Shown here one piece after another: positions 13,301 through 28,300 of a stretch of 64,000 nt of DNA. The first letter of the stretch is position 1. Each line of letters opens with the position of its first letter. The notes under the pieces were generated by a model. That model did no database searches, was not told the origin of the DNA, and saw only the letters and a list, made by a program, of their open reading frames with translations. The translations under genes and the position numbers were made by a program. The stretch is from Orthonyx spaldingii. Its lineage: Eukaryota; Chordata; Aves; Passeriformes; Orthonychidae. The DNA lies in assembly GCA_013397795.1 (NCBI GenBank), contig VZTJ01002478.1:1262530-1326529 (forward strand), written 5' to 3'.

Positions 13301-16300
13301 AATCAATAAAACACAGATCTCTGTATAGTACAAAGTGACGTGTGGTTTACATGGATTATACCGCAGAAAGACATATTGTGACTTACGAGTAGAACCCTAA
13401 TAGCTGACCATTTGTAGAGGACATCTTAATGGATTCATCATGAGATTGAACAATGAGGGTCCTGGCAACACTTTAACATGCCTTTTTTTTTTCCCCGCAA
13501 GACTGAAGATTTAACATAAAGCATCCATTTTTCCTCTCAGATTTCCTATGTAGGCTATAAGGAAGAAAAATACTGCTGGCACATTGCTTTGTCTTCACAA
13601 AATTATTGTTTCTTTCATGCCTCAAAGCAGAATTAAGTTTTAGAGGCAGGTTGGCGGCCTGGCACCACATTTTTTTTTGTTGTTTTGACATTTTTAATAA
13701 CTGCCTATAACTGCAGACATGGTATTGAGGCAGATTTTGTTGCCAGAAGAACACTTTTGTTGTGAGCTGAGTAAAGAATCTTTTATACTGTAAAATTGAG
13801 GCAATTTACAACTTTTTGAAGTGGCTCTTTAATTAATATTTACAATTTGCAACAGTAATCCACTTCAGGTTACATTTGGCATGATATTCATAATTAGTTA
13901 TACTAGGACTTTAGGAATATAATTTGCAAAAATATTCCTTTTCTTTTTTTATAATGCACATTAGAATTTCAAATTTTTTTTTGAAAATTTTTGGGCTTTC
14001 TGGGCTGTTTCAAAACTGTAAAAATGTAGGAACACAGACCTTGCTTTCATCAATATGCTTTGCATTTCATTCAACATGACAATTTTTATTCTGAATTATA
14101 ACTTTAAAAATCATTAAGATTTAAAAATAATGACTGAAAACATTTTGGGGCTTTAAGAGCTACAATATTTAGTGTGTCGACTAAATTTTATGGACAAGAT
14201 AATCTAACGTTTTCATGTTTATGATTCAAATGTAACTATAAATGTTTTAATACACTTGTTATTTGTAGTAGGAATAATATGGTGGTAAAACAATTAAAAT
14301 TCATTAAACTTACACTAATCAGCTAAAAGAATATTTAGAATACTTTTGCATCATTTTATGTATATACATTCAGAGTTTTTATAAACCTTATTGGGTTTTG
14401 GTTTTGTTTTTTTCTATATTATCTGCCAGGAATCCTCTACAAAGGGAATGGTGAAAATCAATTTATATCTCAGCAACCCCCAGTTGTTAGTAGCATTATG
14501 GGCAACGGGAGACGACGCAGCATCTCCTGTCCAAGCTGTAATGGTCAAGCTGATGGTAATAAATTACTGGCTCCAGTTGCCTTAGCTTGTGGGATAGATG
14601 GCAGTCTGTACGTGGGGGATTTCAACTACGTTCGGCGGATATTCCCATCCGGAAATGTAACTAGTGTTCTGGAGCTAAGGTATGTTTTTCTCTCACGCTA
14701 GACTTTTGAAGTTATGAATTACTGTGGCAAATTAAAGTATTGAATAGATTTCTGACATTGTGTAAGCTTGAGATTGCAAATGCTTTTGGGAACAAAAAAA
14801 AGGTTGAGTCAAAAGATTTTAAAACATTTGAAAAAGTATTTTAAAATGAAGTGAAAATATTTTACCCTCATAAAATATTTTAACTGTGCTTATCTAAATG
14901 TGAGAATTTAATCTACGCTAAGTAATAATTCTGCAGATTTTAAGAGTTGACGTATGTGGTCAATGCAAGTGGACAAGGGACAATCATTCACCACTTCACT
15001 AATGATAGATGTAAATGTTGCCTTCTTCTCATCTTTTAACATCCTTTCTGAATGTTTGTCTAATAATGTTTTTCTGTTCTTTTTTACTTGCTCCCACCAA
15101 GAAATAAAGATTTTAGACATAGGTAAGCATTCCTTAAAGAAGATTTATATTTTTCTAACTGTTCTTCTTTCTTTTTTAACAAATGAATGCTTATAATGGA
15201 GAAGTCATTTCTGAGATGTATTACTAGAAAAGAGGAGTATTTTTCAAAAATAATGAGTTCATATGTTTTAGTTATGTCAGCTGTCAGGCTGTATCGTCCT
15301 TTCCGATGAGTTCCTCTTTTCTCATCACTCTCTGTCCACAGTCAGGCTTCTTGTTATGCTTGTGTGTGCCCTCCTTTGCTGTTCCTTCATCTCTGCTCAC
15401 TCCTTGCTGGCAGCACTTTTGCTGATACTATCAAAACTCACTCATTAATCAGATACACCAAATACGATGAGAATGGCATATAAAAGTACCAAGGGAGTTC
15501 ATTTCATTAGCCTTTGGATGCTGAATCTTTTCAGGCTCTCATTTAACAGATTTGTTTCTTTAAAGGTGAGCTTCTTTTAATAATGGAAGTTGAAATAACA
15601 ATAACACAACTCCAGGAGTTAAGATTTTAAAATGCACCAAGACTCACAAGATTGGTCATAGAAACAATAGCAGTCAGAGGATTGTAGCACAACATTCACC
15701 CATCCTGGCATCGCTACAATAATGGCAAGAACAGAAGAGAAGGTGGATGCTTAGAATTGCTTTGCCACAGCAGCTGGTGCTGATAAGGAGAAAAAAACCA
15801 GTCATGCTAAAATCTTGTTGGAGACATGAAACCCTGCAAACCTTTGTGGCAGAACTGCTAAGTACACAGCTTAGCAGGCCCGTTGGTTCCTTTCTCTCCT
15901 TTTTACTGCCAGTCATTTTCCTTCCGTGTTTTTAAACAAATCCCAGAGTAATATCTCTCTTGTCCTTGCTTTTTAAATTCACTTTTCTTTGGACATACTT
16001 CTGTGTGAGGAAGGTTTTTATGTTCTCAAAAGTATGTTTTAGATATACTAGGCAAAAAATTCCATAAAGAAGGTGGTTGCATCAGTGCTAATGATCAGAA
16101 TTGTTGTTATGGTTTTTTTTCCAGGGATGACTCAGAAGCAGTCTCTTCTGTTTGGTGGGTTTAGAGTTTCACTATTACAATTAGTTTGTATTTGTTCCAC
16201 CACTCTTAGAAGAATTATATCCCTTGTGGTATCAGAAAGTTGTGATTGCACCTAAATAGGACATTGTCTTGGCAAATACATAGAACGTGGAATAATACTT

Positions 16301-19300
16301 AAAATGGGGGTGTGGAATGTACAAATGGGATTAAAGAGCGAATGCATATTGAGGTTTGTTTTGCTGTGCTCTAGTAGCGCCACCCTCTCCTGCCTCTGGC
16401 AGAACTGTGGTCACAGCCTCAACTGCGGCGTTTCAGAAACTGGATCCCTGCGTGTAAGAAAAGTTGGTGAGGGAAAATACGGAAGCTTTTCTGCTTTATT
16501 CATGTCTAAACATGCGGAAGCTCCGGGTAGCAAAATTGCAATCATACCACACAAATTAGTGTAACAGCATGGGCCCATATAGCAGCTGTGAAGTGGGGGT
16601 TCCTCCTGAGACAGAAGGAGACATAGAGGACTGTGGAGAACTGGCTCTGCAGGAGCAGTTGTGGAGCCAGTAGGCAGGAGGTGTGGAGCCCACTGTGCAG
16701 CCCAACACGATTTATTGTGAGTCTGAGTTTTCTCTCGCCTCATACATTTTCCCGGTGCCCACTCTCAGCCTTGAGAGATTTGCTGATGAGAGACTTCCTA
16801 AGCCAAGAGTGGGATCTTTATGCCTAATATTCCCTGGCAGCTTTTTATTCTATTAATTTAGCTGCCTTTTATTTAAGAAGTGTAAACTTTTAGGATCCAC
16901 CAAATCCTCTTGCCATGGGCTGTCCAGCTAAGGACACGCTGTGAGACCAAATACTTTCTTTTGTGTGCGTGAATTTGTGCAGAGTCCTGTGAAATGCTGC
17001 CGAGGGAAGCACATCTGTCTGGCCTGTAAGAGGAAAAGACAGCAAATGTCCAGTTTCACTGGCAAGCCTTTCAGACTTCTGAGGAGATTTCTACTTAAAC
17101 TGCAGTTTAGAAAACAGCCCTCAACAGACCACTTGCAATATATAATTGCTAGGTATTAGAAGAAAATGCACTAGATTTGCATTCCCCAAGTAAAACTACT
17201 GAGTGAGGCTAAATACTAGTTCAGATCTTATCTGTTCAAGCATTCACCTTTCCTGGCCTATAAACACAGCGCTTCAGCACAGAGTGTGATGTGTCTCCTA
17301 CCTCAAGAAGCCTGTACTCTATTTTAGAGAGAGAATGCAGATCAAATTTCTCCTCTCATGTACCAGTGACCTCACATTTTTTCAATCTCAAAGTTGAAAT
17401 GATGTCTTTATACACACTGCTGCCTGTGGGTGATTAATGCTGATAGGCATTCATGGAAGAAGTCATTTTTAGAAGGACTTTGAAGACAGGGAGGTCATTT
17501 GTAGGCTATGGCACTATCCCAAGTCTGTAGAGAGCCAGAAAAAAAAGTTTAGCAAAACATAAAAACAGCATTCAGGGGATAGATGGTTTAGAGGGCACAT
17601 AGTGAAGGCAAGAGAGACAGAGACTGAAGCAGGAGTATTTTCAAAAAAATCTGTACATGGAGAGTAGTGCGGGTGATCTGAGAGCTGAAAAATTAAAAGA
17701 TTGGCCTAAGCAAGAAAAAAACAAAGGGAAATAGATCATTACAGTTCTGTGCATGTATGTGCACACTTTAAGTTCAAAGCACTTACTATTACTGGGCATA
17801 GACAGAAAAAGTTAATTTTTAGTCATTTGTCTTTACAGGAGCCAACGTTGGTATGTAACTCCATGTTTTGCAGGCTACTGACAGTGATTAGGCAATACTG
17901 AATGAGTCAATAAGTCACGGGCTGGGGATTTAATTTCTTTGCATTTGTTGTTATTGGTAGAAGGCAGAAGCTTAATTTCATTTCAGGCTACAATGAAATA
18001 GCATAAACTCTGCAGCTTTCCAGCTGCTGTCTGCTTATCCCTGTGCTATTTTTGAGATCTGCATAGTGCTGTGGATGTTTTTTGGCTAGAAAACAAATGT
18101 AGTTTTCAGTTGACCGTTATTCGGTTCCTCAAATTGTGCCTTCCTCCCATGAATTATTGGGGGTTTCTAACTGGCCAAAGCCACCTCAGCTGTTTAACCT
18201 TCATCTGAAAAAAATGCTGAGGTTAAGCCTGTTGTATCAGCTCAGAAAGGAGCCATCAAGCATCTACGTATGGCAAGTTTGAGAGTTATCAATAGTAATA
18301 TCCTATGCACTCCCAAACTTTGGGGGATTTTTTAATAAAATGAGAAAATTCATTTAAATTATCAGATACATTTTTTTGGTTTGATGAGGATACACTACTT
18401 ACCATGAAAACTCATCCCCTGAATTCTTTTTTGTTGGAATTAATTAGAGCATACATTTTCATATTTATGAAGAAAAGAGCTTTAAAACTTCTTTTTAAAA
18501 ATAAATAATTGTGTTAGGCATAAATTACGTACTTTTTGATTTGATGACTTCTTATTCCAATGGCTGAAAAATATGATTGCGGCAGTGTTAGATGGGTTGA
18601 AGAGAGGTACTTTAATTTAGATTTCAGTAGTATAAGAAAGAACTTTATTTTAAATTACAATGAAATAAAATTTAATTGCACATTTCACATTTTGCAATGT
18701 GTTCATATTTGAAGTGTCTGCAAAGTTTCTTAAAGACCAAAGTAATCATGTAGATGGGTATAATTTAATTTGCAGTCTATGGAAGTATAAATAATTCCTA
18801 CACTACATAGTGATTGCATTGAATGATCACTGCACAAATTAAGGTTTTGAAAATACCTTCCAACTATTTAGCACATTGGCAATAATAGATTTGTAACAGA
18901 CAGAAATTTAAAATAAGCCTACATTTGATTGTTTTCAGATATGCTGTACAACACTGTGCTATAGCAGAGCTTTTTAAGAGGTGCTAATCACTGTGTATTT
19001 GATTTCATTAGTCTGTTTCACTTGGTTTCATTCGTTCTGAACCAACATGTTAAAAGTCTTAAAACTAAATAAAATCCTATTTATGCAACACTTTTTTTTC
19101 TGTGTTTTTGTAATTGGATAGCTATAAAAATCTGTCCCTGCTAAAGGACATAATTTGTTCACAAGTTGTTCCTGTTGGTCTCTTGTTGCGTTTTCCAAGT
19201 GGCAGTACATAAAAATGTGTTACATTAGCGCAGTTATGTATTTACAAAACGTGAAGTATAGCATTCTGTGAACAGATGTTTGGCTACCACCAGACTGGTA

Positions 19301-22300
19301 GATCTGTTTAAGCAGCGCTTTTGCAAACATCAGAAGTGACTGTTCTGACACTCTGCTTCAATCCATGAGGGAAGCATCTGAAATTACCTCATGTATTTAC
19401 ATGACCTTATTTCAGCTCTTCGTGCCATAAATTAGGTCAGGAATCCCAACTGCAGTGGGTTAAGTTTCTACATCATAATATATCAACACAAAAGGTAATC
19501 TCCAGGGCTGTTTTTTTCACCAGCAGGGAAGAAAAGACACTAATTCTCAATTATGTGGCACCAGTGGAGAGGCAAAATGTACGTTTCTGGGAAAATGGTT
19601 AGCAATATATATTTTCACTGTAATAAAGACTGCGCTGGCATAGTTAGCGGTTTTGTGCCAATGTGTACAGTTATTTGAAATATGACTCTGACTTAAGAAG
19701 AATGGAAAAGCTCTGCTTGGTCTCTGATGGAAGAGATGACATTTCCTAATGTGTTAAATCATGCATATCACTCATTTGAAAGCAGTGGATTAAACAAATA
19801 CTTATGAATGATGTCTTATCTCTTGCCGTGAACTCATCATTCAAACTCTGCCTTATCTGTTTATGAATTACATAAACCATGAACCCCAGCAGCCTTATAT
19901 GAATTATAATAAAACAGGATAATAGCAGCAAAATGTAAGTGAGGGCTGGACTCCTGCTGCAAAATTTAGGACTAAATCAAGGTTCCCAGAACTCCTGGAA
20001 GGTTTTAAACTCTAGTATTTTCATTTGGCCAATTACAGAGATTTTTGCAGTCTCTAATGACAGAGCATTGAACTGGCCTGAGAATATCAAAGACAAAATG
20101 GACCTTCTTTCCCCAAAGGATTAATCTAGATTGGCTGCCTGTGACACAGATGAGAAATGTGGACCAAAACCACTTTGGGGCCATGACCTGTGTTACCTGT
20201 GCATGGAGCATCATCACTGACTTTAAAACTCTTTCTGTATTACTGCACACTGCATAGGAACTAAACTGTTTTCTCCTTGATCCAATGTTAGGTGCAATTA
20301 ACTACAGCATATGCAATGTGTAATTCCATTTTACAGCAACAACCCAGCTCACAGATACTACCTCGCAACTGACCCTGTGACAGGAGATTTGTACGTTTCC
20401 GACACAAACACACGCAGGATTTATCGGCCCAAGTCGCTCACTGGTGCGAAAGACCTGACCAAAAATGCTGAGGTAATAGGAGGAACAGGGGAACAGTGCC
20501 TGCCATTTGATGAGGCAAGGTGTGGTGATGGAGGCAAGGCTGTGGAGGCAACTCTCATGAGCCCTAAAGGTAAAAAGAGTTCTCCCTCTGTAACTTTCAA
20601 ATTAATACAAAAGTTCAAAGCTGGGGACGTGATCATGTTTAATTACTGAATTCAATAGTTGGCTCAAGATTTGGGGATTTGACTGATTTTTTCCATGTAG
20701 AAAGACTGTTGAGGAAGAGATCTACTGGGGGCTGATTTTTTTTAAATCAGTTAGGGTTGGTTTTTTGGGAAGTATTTGGCTTGAGTGGTTATTGAGCATT
20801 TTTAAACGCTCAATAAGAGCATTTAGATTATGTGTTTGGCAGGCAGCAGTGAAGATCTAAAATGAGCATTGCTTTTGATCCCATTTATCCCATGTTTAAG
20901 GTTAACTTAAAAGCTAGTTCCCTCCCAACACAAGCAAATGAACAGCAAATGCAATCAACAGTAGTAGATTTCATGCTGAATATTGGTTTGTTATGCAAAA
21001 TACATTAACAAGCTGTATTACTACCTACTGCCTGAGACCAGATTTTCTGCCTGCAATTTCCACTAGATACGTGCTACCTATACCTTTAGTTATGGATAAT
21101 ATATTCACTGTTAGTACAACAAAAAATGCTAATTTTTATTTGCTTCACTGAAGGAATAGCAATAGACAAGAATGGGTTAATCTACTTTGTTGATGGGACC
21201 ATGATCAGAAAAGTGGATCAGAATGGAATAATATCGACTTTGCTTGGCTCCAATGACCTCACCTCAGCACGACCTCTAACCTGTGATACCAGCATGCACA
21301 TCAGCCAGGTACTATTCAGTTACTGCTAATTTGGAAAGCTGAGCTGGGGATAGAAACTGAAATACAGCTTTTGTGCCCCTTAAAATAAAACTGGGTGGAG
21401 TGTGTGATGGATATTTAACAGCAGGTTTGGGGGAGAAAGCAACCTATTCCAAGGGCGTGAATTGCACTGTATTCTCTTAGCTATAAATGCTTCTGTATTC
21501 AATTTTTCTGCCCATAAAGTTCAGTTTGGTTTAGAACAGCAAAACTGTCAGCAGGAAACATTAAGCCTGGTAGTAAATACTGGGAGAATGGCATATCTGT
21601 TAGAACTATCTTGACATGTTGATGTTTTCTGAATTGCTGACATCCTAGCCTACTAGTGTGAATGAAAAGTTTTACACGAAACACCACGTATTTTTGTATT
21701 TGTCTTTAAAAACTTGTGTAGGTAAGAAGGGACATGTCAGTAGTGATGTGTTAAAAAATGGAGTACAGTGTTTCATAACCTGGAAGGTAGTATGTTATTT
21801 TTGCTACTATGAGAATAAAAGGTGAATGCTGTTGACAAGTATTTGGGCATTGATATCTGTCTCTATAGTTATTTATGCATTTGTGATACAGAAAAGCATT
21901 GCATTTATTGGAGGGAAAACTCAGCCTGTATTGTAGTTTCAACGCAACTGACTTTCTTTTCAACAAAATGGATGCCTGAATATTGTTCCCCTTGCCTCCC
22001 TGGAACGCTTTAGTTTGCTGCATGTATTCATGCAAGTTCTTCAGTCGTGATTGCTTACAGTAGATGGAAAATATCCTTACAGCGGTGTCTAAAACTGAAG
22101 GTTAATTAATTCATTTAATCTGCACTGGTTAACTGTTTAACAAAACGCTTCTGTTTGTTTAAGGTTCGTCTGGAATGGCCTACAGATTTAGCTATCAACC
22201 CAATGGATAACTCCATTTATGTTTTGGATAACAACGTGGTTCTGCAGATCACGGAAAACCGCCAGGTTCGCATTGCTGCAGGGAGGCCGATGCACTGCCA

Positions 22301-25300
22301 GGTTCCCGGGGTGGAGTACACGGTGGGAAAACACGCTGTCCAGACCACGCTGGAATCAGCCACTGCCATCGCCGTGTCCTACAGCGGGGTCCTTTACATC
22401 ACAGAAACTGATGAAAAAAAGATTAATAGGATAAGACAGGTCACAACTGATGGAGAGATCTCACTAGTTGCTGGAATACCCTCAGAGTGTGATTGCAAAA
22501 ATGATGTTAACTGTGACTGTTACCAAAATGGAGATGGCTACGCTAAAGATGCCAAACTTAATGCCCCTTCCTCCCTAGCTGTGTCTCCAGATGGCACCCT
22601 GTATATTGCTGATCTGGGAAACATTAGGATACGGGCTGTGTCAAAGAACAAACCCGTAATGAATTCAATGAACTTCTATGAAGTTGCTTCTCCAACTGAC
22701 CAAGAGCTTTATATCTTTGATATCAATGGTACTCACCAGTACACTGTGAGTTTAGTCACCGGAGACTACCTGTACAATTTTAGCTACAGCAATGACAATG
22801 ACATTACTGCAGTAACGGACAGCAATGGGAACACTCTTCGGATCAGGCGGGATCCCAACCGGATGCCAGTGAGAGTGGTCTCTCCTGATAACCAGGTCAT
22901 CTGGCTGACCATAGGCACTAATGGATGTTTGAAAAGCATGACTGCACAAGGGCAGGAGCTGGTCTTATTTACCTACCATGGCAACAGTGGACTTCTGGCA
23001 ACTAAAAGCGATGAGACTGGATGGACCACTTTTTTTGAGTAAGTACATAAAATAAAGTCAGATGCCTCATAGTTTTATTGACTTCTACAGGACCATTTGA
23101 AATATTTCTGGATGAACTTAACTGTAAATTTGACCCTTGATAACAAAAAGCACAGAAAGATACTTTTAACTTCCCATGCTGTCTTACTCTTGTCTGACTT
23201 CTGAACATTGGGTCTGAATAATTTTGAATTCATTATTTTGAACTTCAGTTTTATGTATTGAAATAATAGTGAGACAACATTTCACTCTTGTCAAGAAATT
23301 TGTAACTCAGACAACCATGGTTTTACAGATTTGCATCAAAAACTAGATTTTCATCCCACTTGCTCATTAGATTGACATTGTTCCGCTGCAAATACTGACA
23401 AGAAATTTGTCTTCAGTGCTCAATTTTTTCTTTTTCTTTTTTTTTTTTTTTTTAAGTAAAAGCATTTCTCCATGGTCTTTTACCCAATAATAACATCTGG
23501 GTGGGTAGTAAAAGGTTATATTTCACTGAGTGGCAAGTGTGCAGGAAGGATCTCATGGACAGCACAGCAGGCTTTCACATAGGTGGACTCAGTTAGAGGA
23601 AGCTGAGAAAAGAAATGTGGGCCATGGGGGAAAGTGTCATTCCTGTAGGAATAAACTGAAAACACAGAAACCACCAGCACCATGTCATGTACAGGTGCAA
23701 ACACAGCAGCAAGAGGTATTACTGGAACAGTAGGACTTGTAATTTTACCAACCTCCGAAAAAATCTCTTCAGTGAATTGCTTTAGCCTGCGTTGCACTCA
23801 TTAAGTCATCAATGCCTGTTCATAACAGACAGATTAGCAAAGCATTTTACAGAATCCTCGATTATATTGACTAAGGAAGATCATGACAGTTTATAGATAA
23901 ACTAGTAGAACCAAAGAATTCACGTACAACTTTAATAGGCAACTTCCTCTCCAAATGATCTGACCTGCCAACTGATACGCTAAGAAAAACGTAACAAAAA
24001 TGCAGTGAAAACAGAAACCATTTTTTCAGAAAAGCTCAATGTAGAATTAACAGAGATTTTTTTTTTCAGTTGTCTCTGCCAACTGGAAAAATATGTGTAT
24101 TTTTAACTCACAGGAAATGCATGATGAAGTTGGGTATAAAGGTGTCTATGAAGGAGTGGAAGATGTAGTATTAGTATGATAAGTAAAACTGTTAAGAGGG
24201 CCTCTAGCTGAACTACTTTGGATTACAAAGGGCATCATGAAAATCCAGTAAGTCCCTCTTCTTTTTTTTCCCCCCTCTTCTTTTTTTTTTCCCCCTCTTC
24301 TTTTCTCATATCTTTATGATGAAATGCAGTAGCAACTGCTGCCAAGGTCAGGGCCTAAAAAAAAAGCTTTCAATCCAACACACATGATAAAGAAAATAAA
24401 GTGCCAGTGTCAGGCAGTGGCAGCAAAGCCAAACATCTGTGTTCTGAGATAACTTCATATTTCTGACAGTGTACATTTGGCTGAGGCAGTGTGCAGAAGA
24501 CTCTGAGCACCTGTATCTACTCTCCAGCCTTTACAGATGCCCATCAGAGACACAAGAGCAGCAGGTGCTGCTTCACTGCATATTGTGTCCTGAAGTAGAG
24601 ACAGGGCTAGAAATGCTGATCCCTAACAAAGACAGCAGGTGGGATGGCACTGCTGCCAGTTTTAAGGTATTCTTACAATAATCTGTAAATTGGCAGGGCT
24701 TTGGTAGCGGGCACATTCCCAAAGCATTAGCACACATCTGTAATATTTAATTGTGCTTTGGTGCATCTGCTGTGTATCTTTTTAGGTCCTGCCAAGAGGA
24801 CACAGAAGCACAGCAAGGGTACACAGAGGAACGAGAAAGCGTTCAACTGGGAGGGCAAGTGTTCTCCTTCTCATGAGTTAGCCCCATCCTGTATGCTGAG
24901 AGACCGAAGCACAGCTTCAGGTGGGCTGGGAATAGCTATCCATTTCCATAGAGAGTAAATTCAGTGTTTAGCTGTGACAGATACAGCCACTTGTTTCCAA
25001 TAGGCAGGTCGGGCAAGACAGTCAGTTTGGGGGGCAGTGAAGGCCCGTACAGAAATTAAGGCATCTGCTGGGTACAGCAGGCGCTTTAAATCATGCTGGC
25101 ATTCATACTGGCTAATTGAGGACCCAGAGTTTTAATCAGGGCGGTAATTTCTCACCATGTTGTCTGTAGTTTTTGTGCAGCCTGCCGTGGTGTACTGCAG
25201 TGGCTGGTGGCTCCTGAACGTATCTTAATGGCGTCTGCGTGATCACAAAAAAGTGGATATTATATTCACTATTCAGTGGTTGATAGGTGTATATTTTTCA

Positions 25301-28300
25301 TCATAGGGAGAATTTTGGGTACTGTGTGTCATGAAGTACATAGCTATTTCCTGAGTCTGTAAATAGCTGTCTTTCACACCTGATCTGCTTTCATACAGAC
25401 TTTCTGGTCTGAGTTAGGTTATGTCCAGCTGGCTTACGGAGAACCCGAAGGGCAGGCTATTCCCCTCCATAAGTGTTAGTATTATTTCCAAGCTGCTGCT
25501 TATGCACTTCCTAAACAATTACCTCCAACCAATGTCTCGTTAGAATTCCCAAGCTGAAGCAATTATGGGAAAAGCTAGGCAATTTCACTCTCCCGAAATT
25601 TGCAAGTGTATGAGGCTTTTGCAGAAGCAAAGATATTTATCTCCTCCCTGTAGCCATGGTGAAGCAGTAATCTGTTTAATTGCAACAAGGAGGATTCAGA
25701 TTAGACGTTAGGAGGAACTTCACGGTGAAGATTTTGGAGCCCTGGAGCAGGCAACAATGATAGTGACCCCTTGCCCTTCACAGACTGTCTTTAAAAACAG
25801 ATCAGACATCTTTCAGGACCAATGCAGGAAGAACAGATCCTGCCCTGGGGTAGAGGTTGGACTGCATGACCTCTCAAGGTCCCTTTCAGTAATGTTTTCT
25901 GTGATGCTCTGTACAAGCTAATACCAAAAATAAAAAATGGTATATGATTATGTAAAGCTACAGGGAATAAGGCGGAGGGGGAGGAGGCACTGTGTTATTT
26001 TTCTTGCCAAAACAGCATTCTTAAAAACATCCATCAGGCATCATAGCTGCTTGCTTCTTTTGAACATAAAATCCCTATACACCAAATCTATGTCTGTATA
26101 TTTCCCTTTTGAAGAAAAAAATAGTTGTGAACACAACTCTTTTGCCACTTGTAATTCTAAGATCAAGTATTATTGTGACTTTTTGGTGCTGATAATTTGT
26201 AACATTAAATCTAACAATGCTGAGTTTCAAGAGGTTTCTGCCACTTTTGCCAAAATAGATGGAAACCATGAATTTTGAAACCAAACTCGTAGAAGAGTTT
26301 GTGTGGGAGTGACACGATGTACAAGTGTGTGTTTCTCTCAGCTTCTGCATATTCATGTTTGTAGGTAGTATGGGCTAAAACATTTTCAGGTGAAGTGTTT
26401 TCTGTTGTAAAAAAGGAAGCCTTGTTAAAATGGAAATGTTTCCCTCAAACATCAAGTGAGGAATAAGAAATTATGAAAATAAATCATTCTGACTTCCTTG
26501 TTCTATTTTAGCAAGAGCAAAATATTTCAACTTCATTTTCTTTTAATATCACCGTTTATTTATGTATTTTATTTACTCTATTATTCAAATTCTCAAAATA
26601 TTTTGAGAAAATGATAGAATTTATATTCCATGGTGAATTCAGACTTTCTTCCCACTCACAGTTGAAAATGTTCAACTGTTTGAATGTCCAATGGACTAGA
26701 AATGCCTTTTGTCCAACTAGCTTTGAGTATAGCTGGGATGTTCCACCTTTTGGTTGTCACACATCTGTTTAAATAGGCAGAAGACACATGGAGGAAAAAT
26801 ATTGTGGGTTTTGTAATAAAAAGTTCAGCCTTTGGAGCAACTAAGGAATAGCTTTGTTAACTATTCTCCAGTGCAAATCTGGTTGTATAACTGGAGCATG
26901 GATCCAAAGAACTTGTTTCAGCCGAGTTCTCAGTGGCTTGAGAGCAGACTTATGAAAATAATTCCATCTTTCTTTTCTCCTTTTTTAGAACTTTTCAGTG
27001 CAAAGGGGAAAATCTTTGCAAAAACATTGCATCCCAAAAACTGGCAATCACTGCCCTGGCACGTACTAAAGCATTTGGTTTTGTTTCTTTTCATGGCTTT
27101 TTTCCACAGTTTAAATCACACTAATATCAGATCCAAAAGAAATTTACTTTTTTATTTCTTTTAGCCTGGACACTAATTACTCTATAGTTTATTTTATTTT
27201 GTCTTCTCTTTTCCTGAAGAAGGAAAGGATTGACACACAAGAAATATTTTTTTACATTATTTTTGTTTTTTACAGTGAAATGTGAGTACTAGCTTGAATT
27301 ACTTAGGGTATCATATAATTTGTTTTCTTTGTTTGTTTACAGACCTTGGGGATTTTTAATATCTTTATACAAAATGGATTTGTAAATTTCTACTTTGTTA
27401 AGAGTTACAGTGTGCTGATCAAAACTAACACCTTATATTTCAAGAATGTGTACTTTTGTAAAGCACTGTTACTCAAATTCATAGTAACTGTTAATCTGTT
27501 TTCAGAGGTCCAAAAATTTGCTGAATAAAAATAATATTAACAGAGCATTTACGAAAATGATTGAAAATGCATGCATACTAAAAAATCAATGGAGCCATAT
27601 GAAGCTAAAAGTTGCCCAGATTAGGTTTTATAATGAAATTAAAATATTAAACAAGGTATAAAAGTAATCAGCCTAATCAAATTCTCTTACAAAATTGCGA
27701 GATATCTGAGCTGGAAACTATTAACTATAACTGCATATTATGTATGCATAATATGAACATTTAAACAGATAAATCTTAAAAGTTAAACTAATTATCTGCA
27801 TATTGGCATTTTGGAAGTGACACTTCCTAGCTAGCCTATATAACATTATTTCCGTGCAGCAGTTTCCATTCTGAGTTTACACACACACAGCTAAGCCAGG
27901 TGCACCAAAAGAGCATTTCCTCTGGATCTTAGTTTTTGAAATACCAGAAGAAAATGCCTAAAAAGCCTTACAGGTGCCCCTGTGCAATCGCCCGGCCCCG
28001 AGCCTACAAGCCCAGCTTTCCATCAAAGCCCTGGCATTGCAGCAGGTGCCAGCCAGGCAGCCGTGCCAGCCCGTGGCTGCTTTGTGCTCCTTAGACTGGC
28101 TGCTTGAGGAGCTGGCAGAGGCTGCTCTGTGAGGGAGAATCCCTCCAGGACAGGCAGCCAGCAGCCTGGGCTGCCCGGGCAGAGCTGCTGGGGCAGGGCT
28201 GCGGTGTGTGTGCGCATGGGAGCGCTCGGCGCTGTGCCCTTCTCTCACAGACACGGAGCCCTTCCCTGCAGCTGCTTTGGCACAAATCCTGGTCAGCCCA

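Larger units (their letters stand above)
10763..14429 (+). other. TENM3: TENM3 intron with CR1 and LTR insertions
   Basis: This 3.7-kb intron contains a CR1 3' end (10908-11091) followed 73 bp later by an LTR (about 11165-12060). The rest, 12061-14429, is AT-rich with short T-runs and no recognised feature. The acceptor is TCTGCCAG at 14422-14429. Confidence 0.8.
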
